From a virus, in IMG/VR virus record IMGVR_UViG_3300044631_002537, positions 1-42,663 of that record: a DNA stretch of 42,663 nt. The stretch is one strand, 5' to 3'. The position numbers and the translations under genes were made by a program. Shown one piece after another: positions 1-6,474 of the stretch. Within the stretch, counting starts at the first letter, position 1; the number at the start of each line of letters is the position of its first letter. Below the pieces are notes generated by a model. It worked only from the letters and a program-made list of their open reading frames with translations. It did not search any database and was not told where the DNA came from.

Positions 1-2
1 AA

Positions 3-134
3 CCTAAAAGAGAAGAGGTAGCTGCTGCTCCACCAGAACCAGAAGCACCAGAAACTCTTGAAGCAAGAGTTGAAGCACTTGAAACCAAAGTAGAAGATGG
101 TGAAGGATACGTTCAACCTCGTACAGGGGCATAA
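3..134 (+). CDS. C-terminal end of an unknown protein (5' truncated by window)
   Basis: An open frame enters from the left edge and stops at TAA 132-134, giving 43 visible residues. It is rich in Glu, Pro and Ala, followed by a short heptad-like stretch (LEARVEALETKVEDG) that looks like a coiled coil. The next gene starts on the last base of its stop (TAATG), so the two are probably translationally coupled. The function cannot be judged from the tail alone; a virion or scaffold-like protein is possible. The start lies outside the window. Confidence 0.6.
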   Translation, partial: PKREEVAAAPPEPEAPETLEARVEALETKVEDGEGYVQPRTGA

Positions 135-247
135 TGTCCAAATCATCAAATAAAGGCAAGAAAGGTTCTGCTGGTGGAAAACAATCCAAGCAGAACCAGG
201 GCAATGCCTCTGCAAAGAAAGCAAAAAACGGTGGTAAGAAAAATTGA
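134..247 (+). CDS. Small basic Lys/Gly/Ser-rich protein
   Basis: 37 residues starting MSKSSNKGKKGSAGG, very rich in Lys, Gly, Ser and Asn, with no hydrophobic core and no acidic residues. Start and stop codons overlap the neighbours by one base on each side (TAATG and TGATGG), an arrangement typical of real tightly packed phage genes. The charge suggests a nucleic-acid-binding or intrinsically disordered protein, but that is inference. No family is recognised. Confidence 0.5.
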   Translation: MSKSSNKGKKGSAGGKQSKQNQGNASAKKAKNGGKKN

Positions 248-423
248 TGGAGTTTATTGCTTTTATGGTAGTTGGTTATTTTGAACTTAGTCCAGGTCAA
301 TGCCAACTTGAATATTTCCGTTATAATGAAATACACGCACTAACTATCCCATGCCAAGAGAATGGAACACTCCAAAGAGGGAGTGTTGGAATGCTCCCAT
401 CCATCAAATACTCAAAGCCATAG
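247..423 (+). CDS. Small hypothetical protein overlapping the next gene out of frame
   Basis: 58 residues, beginning on the last base of the preceding stop (TGATGG). The N-terminus MEFIAFMVVGYFEL is hydrophobic like a short signal or anchor. It is followed by a polar part with two cysteines (GQCQLEYFRYNEIHALTIPC). Its last 73 nt overlap the 351-542 gene in another frame, which is a large overlap even for a phage. The first 36 codons look protein-like; the tail after the overlap begins looks less so. Either both are real or translation here is minor. Confidence 0.45.
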   Translation: MEFIAFMVVGYFELSPGQCQLEYFRYNEIHALTIPCQENGTLQRGSVGMLPSIKYSKP

Positions 424-542
424 ATAATCACACCCGTCTTTTTATGGAGACGGGTGATTTTTGGCACGAAGAACAGGCAAATATATTAAGACAATATCTA
501 AGAGATTTGAAAGATTTTATTCATAAAGAAGAGGGAAGATAA
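351..542 (+). CDS. Hypothetical protein, Trp-rich, helical
   Basis: 63 residues starting MPREWNTPKRECWNAP. It has several Trp and His residues and a charged helical C-terminus (LRQYLRDLKDFIHKEEGR). The composition is that of a folded cytoplasmic protein and the next gene overlaps its stop by one base (TAATG), so I take it as real despite the overlap with the preceding frame. No function is recognised. It lies in a run of short genes leading to the nuclease at 860. Confidence 0.65.
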   Translation: MPREWNTPKRECWNAPIHQILKAIDNHTRLFMETGDFWHEEQANILRQYLRDLKDFIHKEEGR

Positions 543-694
543 TGAATGAATTTCCTTGGGGTGTTGTAATATTATTATCCTGCGGACTTGCCTTTACTGC
601 ATATATCATTTACTACATATTAAAGTTAGCAAACGAGGAGATGAAAGATGAAACATCTGAGTCTAATTCTATCAATCACAAGTCTGGGCATTAG
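542..694 (+). CDS. Small single-span membrane protein
   Basis: 50 residues: a short N-terminus, one strong membrane segment (residues about 6-28, VVILLSCGLAFTAYIIYYIL), then a polar acidic tail. It starts on the last base of the previous stop. The final 47 nt overlap the next gene in another frame. The two neighbouring small membrane proteins (542 and 648) could act together at the host inner membrane, but nothing in the sequence shows how. Confidence 0.5.
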   Translation: MNEFPWGVVILLSCGLAFTAYIIYYILKLANEEMKDETSESNSINHKSGH

Positions 695-860
695 TGCTGC
701 AATTGGTGTAGGAGCATACATTACTTATCAAAAAGCACAGAAAATCTTAGACAATCCAGAAGCATTTGTTGGTGCTGTTGTGGAGAAGCAAGTATCAAAA
801 GCATTTGAAAAACTACCCATTCCTAAACTAAATACTGAGAAGTTCAAATTACCATTCTAA
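648..860 (+). CDS. Small membrane-anchored protein
   Basis: 70 residues. An N-terminal hydrophobic stretch (residues about 4-27, LSLILSITSLGISAAIGVGAYI) could be an uncleaved anchor; no AXA cleavage site is obvious. The rest is amphipathic (KAQKILDNPEAFVGAVVEKQ) with a proline-containing end. Its stop TAA shares its last base with the ATG of the nuclease gene, so the two are likely coupled. Function is unknown. Confidence 0.65.
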   Translation: MKHLSLILSITSLGISAAIGVGAYITYQKAQKILDNPEAFVGAVVEKQVSKAFEKLPIPKLNTEKFKLPF

Positions 861-1273
861 TGGCTGACAAAGATCCTTACGTCTATAGAATACGTTCAGT
901 ACACAAGGTTGTAGATGGTGACACTATTGACGCTGATATTGATTTGGGTTTTGATATCTCCCTTACTAAGCGAATTCGTCTTGCTGGTATCGATACCCCA
1001 GAGAGCAGGACAACTGATGCGTATGAAAAGAAACTTGGTCTCGAAGTTAAAGACTGGCTCAAGCACAGATTAGAATTTGCTAAAGATATTCTCATTAAAA
1101 CAGAACTACCCGATAGCACCGAGAAGTATGGTCGCATTATCGGTCATCTGTTTATTAATGGAGAAGAAATATCCATCAACAATCAAATGGTTAATGAAGG
1201 TTATGCTTGGGAATATGATGGTGGAACAAAGAAAAAGAACTTTGATGAACTTCTGGCAAAAAGGAAAAAGTGA
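860..1273 (+). CDS. Thermonuclease (staphylococcal nuclease-like, SNase fold)
   Basis: 137 residues covering one SNase-type domain. Family landmarks are visible: the VVDGDTID strand with Asp19/Asp21 (metal ligands), Arg40 and IDTPES with Asp45/Glu48 (general base region), and Arg92 in EKYGRIIGHLF. The C-terminal helix NQMVNEGYAWEY is also typical. The family cleaves DNA and RNA with Ca2+. In a phage it could help degrade host DNA or process nucleic acids. There is no signal peptide, so it should act in the cytoplasm. The stop overlaps the next GTG start by 4 nt. Confidence 0.88.
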   Translation: MADKDPYVYRIRSVHKVVDGDTIDADIDLGFDISLTKRIRLAGIDTPESRTTDAYEKKLGLEVKDWLKHRLEFAKDILIKTELPDSTEKYGRIIGHLFINGEEISINNQMVNEGYAWEYDGGTKKKNFDELLAKRKK

Positions 1274-1470
1274 TATATTTCAATATTGTTAGATTATTTT
1301 TAATTATCTGGGCAGCATTAATGATTTCTGCTGTGGAATCAGTTGCGATTCGTACAGAAGGTCAAGTGGAACTGGAAAGTACAAGTCGTGATGCTTATGC
1401 TAAAGTACTTTTACTTGCAGTTGGTTCTTTTCTTGGTGATGCTGCCTTTAAGTTAAAGGGGAAAAAATAA
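1270..1470 (+). CDS. Small membrane protein (GTG start)
   Basis: 66 residues beginning at GTG that overlaps the nuclease stop (GTGA). Two hydrophobic segments are visible: residues about 5-24 (NIVRLFLIIWAALMISAVES) and about 45-60 (KVLLLAVGSFLGDAAF), with a polar loop between. This suggests a two-span membrane protein or an anchor plus amphipathic helix. A holin is one possibility on size and topology, but no lysis gene is adjacent to support it. No family is recognised. Confidence 0.65.
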   Translation: MIYFNIVRLFLIIWAALMISAVESVAIRTEGQVELESTSRDAYAKVLLLAVGSFLGDAAFKLKGKK

Positions 1471-1563
1471 TTTGTTATGAGACCAACACGAAAAACACTT
1501 AAAAAATCGTTACATTTTTATATTAACTATTAAATAGTAAAGATTTGTTTAAGGTGTTACAAA

Positions 1564-1698
1564 ATGACCACGGCACCAGCAAAGGATAAACGTAAAGAAG
1601 AGAAAGATAATATCTTTCTAGAAATTCTTTATAACGTTTTAGTTCAATTGCCAGCAATAATTGTTGTGTGGATTATTTCCAAATTTACTTCAGATTGA
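1564..1698 (+). CDS. Small single-span membrane protein
   Basis: 44 residues: a charged N-terminus (TTAPAKDKRKEEKDN) followed by one membrane segment near the C-terminus (LYNVLVQLPAIIVVWIISKF). An AAGGTG sequence 10 nt upstream is a plausible ribosome site. The gene ends 9 nt inside the convergent minus-strand gene that ends at 1690. Function is unknown. Confidence 0.6.
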   Translation: MTTAPAKDKRKEEKDNIFLEILYNVLVQLPAIIVVWIISKFTSD

Positions 1699-2568
1699 GA
1701 ACTTAGCAGATAATTTTTTAGCAATTTTTTTAGCAGGGGCAAAGAGAGGTTTAAATCTTTCTTTGCCTTCTTTTGTGAACTTATCTTTGATTACATCATC
1801 AATAATGATTTTGTTATCAATCTCATAGAGGGCATTGATTTCAACTTGGTCACGAATGTATTGTTCTACATTAGTTACTTGTTCGACTAAACGAGTTCCT
1901 TCAGCAGAGTATTCAAAAACATCTACGTGACCACCTTCTGCTAAAACATAATGTAGAACTGGTTTAACTTGTTTGATTTTAATTTTAAACTTGTTCTTTG
2001 TTGCTTCTTTAATCATTGGTTCTGCTGCATTTTTTAATGCATTCAGAACAGTTGTTGATGCTATCGTAGCAGCAGTGGTAACTACTGCGACAGCACCAGC
2101 CGTAGCAACAAGAGAAGGGTCAGGTAAATTAATATTGACTCCATAGACACTAAATGTTGGTGTAGTTGTTGGTTTATTTGCAGGTATTTCAGCAATGGGA
2201 GTTTGAGCAGGGGGGGTTTGAGCAACCTGAGGCAGTTGAGGTGGGGGAGTAGTATCAGGTAATCCCCTCTCTTTTGGTTTTTCTTCCTGCTGTTGTTTTT
2301 CCCTTTCTGCTTTTACTGCAGCATCAAATTCTGCTTGAGTTGGAACATTAATAACTGGATATTTAATCGTAGTATTTGGTACATCAACAACGGGTACTTC
2401 TAACCCACGCACTACTGGTGCTTCAACACTACGAAGTGCTGGTCTTTCTATAGTAGAAATTACAGAAGGACCAGCAATTCTATTGGTGTTTGGATTTGGA
2501 ATGTTAATCGGATTATTTCCGATGATTGGTCTTAGATTTGGATTATTAATTAATTCTATTGGTTCCAT
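1690..2568 (-). CDS. Proline-rich membrane protein, last gene of minus-strand secreted-protein operon
   Basis: 292 residues from ATG 2568, chosen because GAGG lies 9 nt upstream; TTG 2583 and ATG 2577 are alternatives. Regions in order: Asn/Pro/Val-rich N-terminus with repeated APVVRGLEVPVVDVP-like steps (1-75); charged helix (QAEFDAAVKAEREKQQQEEK); Pro/Thr-rich spacer (TTPPPQLPQVAQTPPAQTP); one hydrophobic segment (LVATAGAVAVVTTAATIAS); and a Lys-rich C-terminal domain of about 110 residues. The Pro-rich spacer next to a membrane span recalls TonB/TolA-type periplasm-spanning proteins, but that is inference. It follows three genes encoding secreted proteins and overlaps the upstream gene by 23 nt. 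Confidence 0.75.
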   Translation of the reverse strand: MEPIELINNPNLRPIIGNNPINIPNPNTNRIAGPSVISTIERPALRSVEAPVVRGLEVPVVDVPNTTIKYPVINVPTQAEFDAAVKAEREKQQQEEKPKERGLPDTTPPPQLPQVAQTPPAQTPIAEIPANKPTTTPTFSVYGVNINLPDPSLVATAGAVAVVTTAATIASTTVLNALKNAAEPMIKEATKNKFKIKIKQVKPVLHYVLAEGGHVDVFEYSAEGTRLVEQVTNVEQYIRDQVEINALYEIDNKIIIDDVIKDKFTKEGKERFKPLFAPAKKIAKKLSAKFSI

Positions 2569-3130
2569 TAACCACATCCTCAACTCGTGGATACTTCACA
2601 ACTACATCTGCACAAACTTTGTAGTAAGGACTTTCTGGGTGGAACATTATTCCATTCTTATGTGCTTCACCGCATTTTAATAATCTTACAAGTTCAAAAT
2701 CTAATCTTGCTTTATCAGTTTCTGCCTGTTGTCTAGCAATTTCAGTTTCTGCTCTTTTCTTGCACAAGTTCATTAGAGTTCCATCCAATGGAATATTAAG
2801 TCCAGCAGAAATTCCCCAGTTACCATTTCGTGATGCGAATGATTCTGGGTCATCACTATTGTTATTACTACTCATTCCAAATGGAGAAAGTGAAAACGTT
2901 GCTCCTTGGCAACTTACCCCACCACCATAAGTGTTCAATGCATATGGACCTTGTAACACCTGAACTGCCTGGTTTGTTACGTTACCCGTAGCAGATGCTG
3001 AAGGTCCTGCAATATTAGTATTACTTGGTGCTGGAGTGCTTTGTGCAAATGCAGTTCCAGTTGAAATTATTGCGTAAAGACAGAAATTGATGTAGTGGTG
3101 GATTGTGTTTCTGTGGTGCGATCTATCCAT
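2546..3130 (-). CDS. Predicted secreted protein with Cys-containing C-terminal domain
   Basis: 194 residues. The N-terminus carries a hydrophobic segment ending in a signal-peptidase-like site (CLYAIISTGTAFA|QS), preceded by an unusually His/Arg-rich start. After cleavage come a Ser/Thr/Pro/Asn-rich low-complexity part, a glycine-containing middle, and a C-terminal domain with a charged helix (KKRAETEIARQQAETDKARLDFELVRLLKC) and several cysteines (around KC, VC and LC) that could pair in the periplasm. It overlaps the preceding gene by 64 nt. Function is unknown; no phage structural family is recognised. Confidence 0.72.
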   Translation of the reverse strand: MDRSHHRNTIHHYINFCLYAIISTGTAFAQSTPAPSNTNIAGPSASATGNVTNQAVQVLQGPYALNTYGGGVSCQGATFSLSPFGMSSNNNSDDPESFASRNGNWGISAGLNIPLDGTLMNLCKKRAETEIARQQAETDKARLDFELVRLLKCGEAHKNGIMFHPESPYYKVCADVVVKYPRVEDVVNGTNRIN

Positions 3131-3426
3131 GTTTCTTTTGCCACTCCAGGGCCGAGATAGGTTTCACTGAACTGGAATGGAGCACCTTGATTCATGATAC
3201 TATAATTTGCTCCCTGTTGAGGAGTGCCAGGAATGTTAATATTAGTTCCAGTCACAGTATATGATGTGCCAGTTGTATATTCAACTTGGCGGATTGTTTC
3301 TATAACTTTTGTAGTAGATTCTGTAGTCGCATTGATTGTACCCCTAGTGAAATTAGGTACAACACTTTCTGCTAGGGCAGGAGAACAAAACCCTAGCAGG
3401 AATAAACCTGCTAGGATATGTCTCAT
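3067..3426 (-). CDS. Predicted secreted beta-rich protein, paralogue of the 3423-3884 gene
   Basis: 119 residues with a textbook signal peptide (MRHILAGLFLLGFCSPALA|ES). The mature part is Thr/Ser/Gly-rich, beta-strand-like and lacks cysteine. It shares the pattern SYxxxGTNI...Y.I...G..F.FSE and a SVF-type C-terminus with the upstream gene product, so the two look like tandem duplicates. The ATG overlaps the previous stop (ATGA). Likely periplasmic, outer-membrane or surface location. Function is unknown. Confidence 0.75.
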   Translation of the reverse strand: MRHILAGLFLLGFCSPALAESVVPNFTRGTINATTESTTKVIETIRQVEYTTGTSYTVTGTNINIPGTPQQGANYSIMNQGAPFQFSETYLGPGVAKETWIDRTTETQSTTTSISVFTQ

Positions 3427-3884
3427 TTGAATACGCTCAGTTCAATACTACGTTGTGCAGTTGCAGTAGTTCCAGCACCACCAGCAGTTACAGTAGGAAC
3501 ACCAGTTGGGGATAAGGTTCCTGCGAGAGTTCCTTTCTCACCACCAACTTGAGTTACACTATCTCCATAAAGATTTGGAGTTCCAATAACACCATTAGTA
3601 ACTGTTTGAGTTGTTACAGGAGTATCAGCAGCATTAATAGATTCTGAGAAACTAAATGCTTGACCTGGAGTATTGATGTCATAAGTTCCTGCACCACCAA
3701 CTCCACCGAATGAGGATGATTGGATATTGGTTCCTGATGCGGAGTAGGATGCTCCTATTCTGGTTGATTGAATAGCAGCACCGTCAACTTTTAATTGTAC
3801 GGAATCGGTGATTCTTGAGGTGATTTCAGCAGCACTGACGGGAATGGTGAAGAATAACGAAAAAACAAATAATAGTCTTTTCAT
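3423..3884 (-). CDS. Predicted secreted beta-rich protein, first gene of minus-strand operon
   Basis: 153 residues: signal peptide MKRLLFVFSLFFTIPVSA|AE, then a Ser/Gly/Thr-rich mature chain with GASYSASGTNI and GQAFSFSESINAAD, matching the following paralogue, and a longer Gly/Thr-rich insert (TGVPTVTAGGAGTTATAQ). No catalytic motif is visible. As first gene of a four-gene minus-strand unit (3884 to 1690), its upstream region 3885-3962 should hold the operon promoter. I saw no strong sigma70 box there; a CCTAAATA on the minus strand is only a weak late-box match. Confidence 0.75.
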   Translation of the reverse strand: MKRLLFVFSLFFTIPVSAAEITSRITDSVQLKVDGAAIQSTRIGASYSASGTNIQSSSFGGVGGAGTYDINTPGQAFSFSESINAADTPVTTQTVTNGVIGTPNLYGDSVTQVGGEKGTLAGTLSPTGVPTVTAGGAGTTATAQRSIELSVFK

Positions 3885-3924
3885 TTTCTTATTTTGTGGT
3901 ATACACTAAAAATATTTAGGTGAA

Positions 3925-3932
3925 AATAAATA
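3925..3932 (+). promoter_or_regulatory. T4-type late promoter box AATAAATA
   Basis: AATAAATA matches the NATAAATA late box of T4-like cyanophages and lies 31 nt before the ATG at 3963. Confidence 0.5.
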
Positions 3933-3962
3933 CTTAAAAATGTAGTTAGTTTAATACTTTCA

Positions 3963-4139
3963 ATGAATACTTATTCTAGAGCGATGAGACATATCGATAT
4001 GAAAGATGTTAAACAAAAACATCAAGAAAAAATTATTGAAAAACAAATAAAAGAAGAAAGGCAAATGCAAGAGAATGAACATATCCTTTCTGCATTAAAG
4101 GATAAAGAAAGTAATTGGAGATCGGAGTTGTTCGGTTAG
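3963..4139 (+). CDS. Small highly charged helical protein upstream of psbA
   Basis: 58 residues starting MNTYSRAMRHIDMKDVKQK. Nearly the whole middle (residues 14-45) is Lys/Glu/Gln-rich and predicted as one long helix or coiled coil. It ends with an aromatic patch ESNWRSELFG that could be a docking peptide. It is preceded by a late box, so it may be a late, virion-associated or assembly protein. Function is not recognised. Confidence 0.6.
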   Translation: MNTYSRAMRHIDMKDVKQKHQEKIIEKQIKEERQMQENEHILSALKDKESNWRSELFG

Positions 4140-4157
4140 TTGTCATCTAAGGATGGC

Positions 4158-4191
4158 TTGACAGGGATTTCTGACCGTGCTACTATAAATA
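4158..4191 (+). promoter_or_regulatory. Composite early (sigma70) and late promoter of psbA
   Basis: TTGACA (4158-4163), a 17-nt spacer and TACTAT (4181-4186) form a near-consensus sigma70 promoter. The -10 runs directly into TATAAATA (4184-4191), the T4 late consensus. Both would start transcripts near 4193-4198, leaving a leader of about 160 nt before psbA. Confidence 0.8.
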
Positions 4192-4249
4192 GGTAAACAA
4201 ATGTTACGGATTTCTCATAAATCTTAACATTGTCAACACCCCTTAAACC

Positions 4250-4335
4250 GAGACCTCTAGGGTGTATAAATTACGTCTCTCATACCCAGTCTGAGGGTGA
4301 CTGGGGAATAGTATCACCACCATTTCCCTGATGGT
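4250..4335 (+). ncRNA. Structured 5' leader of psbA (candidate cis-regulatory RNA)
   Basis: Within the leader CCCAGTC (4285-4291) pairs perfectly with GACTGGG (4299-4305). ACCAT (4319-4323) pairs with ATGGT (4331-4335), and GAGAC (4250-4254) with GTCTC (4275-4279). Competing pairings exist: GGGTGT 4260-4265 with ATACCC 4282-4287, and GGTGA 4296-4300 with TCACC 4314-4318. No good Shine-Dalgarno precedes the psbA ATG. Conserved RNA motifs called PhotoRC-I/II are known upstream of psbA in marine cyanobacteria and their phages; this may be one, but I could not align it. Confidence 0.5.
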
Positions 4336-4357
4336 CTTACTACTCTTTTAAGAAAAA

Positions 4358-5440
4358 ATGACTGCTACAATTTCACGTCAACAATCACAATCAAATATTT
4401 GGGAACAGTTCTGCAACTGGGTTACTTCAACCGATAATCGTCTTTATGTCGGTTGGTTTGGGGTCCTGATGATTCCTTGCCTACTTGCTGCTACAACCTG
4501 TTTCATTATTGCATTCATTGGTGCTCCTCCTGTGGACATTGATGGTATCCGTGAACCCGTTGCTGGTTCACTCATGTACGGAAACAACATCATCTCTGGT
4601 GCTGTGATTCCTTCGTCCAACGCAATTGGACTGCACTTTTATCCAATTTGGGAAGCTGCTTCCCTAGATGAGTGGCTATATAATGGTGGACCATTCCAAT
4701 TGGTCGTCTTCCATTTTCTAATCGGTATCTATGCCTACATGGGTCGTGAATGGGAACTGTCTTACCGACTGGGTATGCGTCCTTGGATTTGTGTTGCCTA
4801 CTCTGCACCCGTTGCTGCTGCTTCTGCAGTGTTCCTGGTCTATCCCTTTGGTCAAGGATCCTTCTCTGACGCAATGCCTCTTGGGATTTCGGGAACTTTC
4901 AACTACATGCTTGTTTTCCAGGCAGAACACAACATTCTTATGCATCCTTTCCACATGTTGGGAGTTGCTGGTGTCTTCGGTGGTTCTCTTTTCTCTGCTA
5001 TGCACGGATCTCTTGTCACCTCTAGTCTTGTACGTGAGACGACAGAAAATGAGTCACAGAACTATGGATACAAGTTCGGACAAGAAGAAGAGACCTACAA
5101 CATTGTAGCTGCTCACGGTTATTTCGGACGCCTTATTTTCCAATATGCTTCCTTCAATAACTCACGTTCACTGCACTTCTTCCTTGCTGCTTGGCCCGTT
5201 GTAGGAATCTGGTTCACTGCTCTTGGTGTTAGCACTATGGCGTTCAACCTCAACGGTTTCAACTTCAACCAGTCCATCATTGACAGTCAGGGTCGTGTAC
5301 TCAACACTTGGGCAGACGTTCTGAACCGCGCTGGTCTGGGTATGGAAGTCATGCACGAGCGTAACGCTCACAACTTCCCTCTTGACCTTGCTGCTGCTGA
5401 GAACACTCCTGTTGCTCTCACTGCTCCTAGCATCGGTTGA
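4358..5440 (+). CDS. psbA: Photosystem II reaction centre protein D1
   Basis: 360 residues, full-length and uninterrupted (no intron). Functional residues are all present, numbered one above the standard D1 scheme. They are Tyr162 (TyrZ), Asp171, Glu190, His191, His199, His216 and His273 (iron ligands), Ser265 (QB site), and His333/Glu334/His338/Asp343/Ala345 at the manganese-binding C-terminus, followed by a 15-residue processed tail. The position equivalent to residue 130 is Glu (MGREWELSY), the high-light D1:2 type. Phage D1 replaces the photodamaged host protein and keeps electron transport running. It has its own composite promoter upstream and a hairpin terminator downstream. Its GC looks higher than that of the neighbouring methyltransferase gene, consistent with host origin. 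Confidence 0.98.
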   Translation: MTATISRQQSQSNIWEQFCNWVTSTDNRLYVGWFGVLMIPCLLAATTCFIIAFIGAPPVDIDGIREPVAGSLMYGNNIISGAVIPSSNAIGLHFYPIWEAASLDEWLYNGGPFQLVVFHFLIGIYAYMGREWELSYRLGMRPWICVAYSAPVAAASAVFLVYPFGQGSFSDAMPLGISGTFNYMLVFQAEHNILMHPFHMLGVAGVFGGSLFSAMHGSLVTSSLVRETTENESQNYGYKFGQEEETYNIVAAHGYFGRLIFQYASFNNSRSLHFFLAAWPVVGIWFTALGVSTMAFNLNGFNFNQSIIDSQGRVLNTWADVLNRAGLGMEVMHERNAHNFPLDLAAAENTPVALTAPSIG

Positions 5441-5465
5441 TAAAAACTGAATAACTGATATAATA

Positions 5466-5490
5466 AGAGGGTGTAACAACCCTCTTTTTT
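5466..5490 (+). terminator. Rho-independent terminator after psbA
   Basis: AGAGGGT (5466-5472), 6-nt loop, ACCCTCT (5479-5485), then a T run to 5490. It ends psbA transcripts 26 nt after the stop codon. The next ATG follows immediately at 5491. Confidence 0.85.
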
Positions 5491-5613
5491 ATGTCTCATA
5501 ATAATCAACACGAACCTGTACCTAACTGGGTAATCTGGGCAGGTGTAGGTATGATGGTATTCACAGTCCTTGTATTTGTCTTATTCACTCTTGGGCAAAT
5601 TTATTGGGGATGA
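5491..5613 (+). CDS. Small single-span membrane protein between psbA and the methyltransferase
   Basis: 40 residues: a polar His/Asn-rich N-terminus (MSHNNQHEPVPN), then a membrane helix (about 13-36, WVIWAGVGMMVFTVLVFVLFTL) and a short end. It is not a high-light-inducible protein, because the ExxNGR chlorophyll-binding motif is absent. Its size and single span resemble small photosystem or cytochrome b6f subunits, but no specific match is recognised. The ATG abuts the terminator T-run, so expression would need read-through of the psbA terminator. Confidence 0.55.
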   Translation: MSHNNQHEPVPNWVIWAGVGMMVFTVLVFVLFTLGQIYWG

Positions 5614-5626
5614 CGGATAAGACAAT

Positions 5627-5655
5627 TTGACACTTACTTTAATTATTGTTAAAAT
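5627..5655 (+). promoter_or_regulatory. Sigma70 promoter of the methyltransferase gene
   Basis: TTGACA (5627-5632), 17-nt spacer, TAAAAT (5650-5655). The start point is expected near 5662, leaving a leader of about 15 nt before ATG 5677. There is no late box here, unlike psbA and psbD. Confidence 0.7.
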
Positions 5656-5676
5656 ATTTACTTCTCGTTGTATTGA

Positions 5677-6465
5677 ATGGATCAAATTCTTCTTGGCGAC
5701 TGTTCTAAAATTTTAAAAACTCTTGGGGAAGAAAGCGTACATCTGACATGCACTTCTCCTCCATATTATAATGCTAGATCATATTCTATTTGGCCAACAT
5801 ATGGTGAATATTTGCAGTTTCTTTCTGATGTCTTTAAAGAAGTTTTAAGAGTTACTAAACCAGGAAGAATGTGTGCTGTCAATTTGTCTCCTGTAATTGA
5901 GGCAAGACAGTCTCGATCACATGAAAGTAAAAGACTTGCTATTCCATTTCATTTTTTTTCCTTGATGGAGTCTATGGGATGGAAGTATATTGATGATATT
6001 GTCTGGTTGAAACCAGAAGGGGCATCAATTAATCGTAATGGTGGGTTTTATCAGCACCGCAAACCTGTTGCATATAAACCAAATATTGTAACTGAAACAA
6101 TTTTTATCTTTCAAAAGCCAGCAGACTTTTTAATTGATAAAGTTGTTAGATCATATGGTGGGGATATATTGGAAAGTTCTTTGGTTAAGGAAGAATATGA
6201 GAGATCCAATGTTTGGAAGATAAACCCAGAAACTGCATCCAAACATCTTGCCCCATATCCAAAAGAACTTAGCGATAAAATTGTAAAATACTATTCCTAC
6301 GTTGGTGACGTAGTTTTAGATCCTTTTATGGGCAGTGGGACGACTGCTATTTCATGTATTGATCTTAAACGTCATTATCTTGGAATTGAGATTCATCAAG
6401 AGTATATTGATATGGCGCAACGACGTATCTCATCATTTTTCCCTCTTGATAATTTCTTTGAGTAG
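5677..6465 (+). CDS. Site-specific DNA methyltransferase (SPPY type, beta order)
   Basis: 262 residues. The catalytic motif SPPY (27-30) comes before the SAM-binding motif DPFMGSGTT (215-223), the beta-class order. SPPY is characteristic of N4-cytosine enzymes, so m4C is the likeliest product; N6-adenine cannot be excluded. The centre holds variable sequence (about 60-200) that could recognise the target site. No restriction endonuclease is adjacent, so it is an orphan enzyme. It probably protects phage DNA from a host restriction system or marks DNA for regulation. It sits between psbA and psbD with its own sigma70 promoter. Confidence 0.88.
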   Translation: MDQILLGDCSKILKTLGEESVHLTCTSPPYYNARSYSIWPTYGEYLQFLSDVFKEVLRVTKPGRMCAVNLSPVIEARQSRSHESKRLAIPFHFFSLMESMGWKYIDDIVWLKPEGASINRNGGFYQHRKPVAYKPNIVTETIFIFQKPADFLIDKVVRSYGGDILESSLVKEEYERSNVWKINPETASKHLAPYPKELSDKIVKYYSYVGDVVLDPFMGSGTTAISCIDLKRHYLGIEIHQEYIDMAQRRISSFFPLDNFFE

Positions 6466-6474
6466 AAAGACTCA

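Noticed and set aside
4-336. Minus-strand 110-codon frame
   Set aside because: It lies opposite short coupled plus-strand genes, its sequence is a run of Leu/Phe from antisense Glu/Lys codons, and there is no upstream signal.
1477-1533. 18-codon ORF between the small membrane genes
   Set aside because: Too short, no ribosome site, not overlapping its neighbours; the 1471-1563 gap otherwise shows only AT-rich sequence and a small ACTATT/AATAGT inverted repeat.
4358-5440. Possible intron or interruption in psbA
   Set aside because: The reading frame is continuous at 360 residues with every functional residue present.
4590-5479. Antisense and out-of-frame ORFs over psbA
   Set aside because: Shadows of the strongly coding D1 frame. 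An antisense RNA to psbA is known in cyanophages, but I see no convincing minus-strand promoter here to support one.
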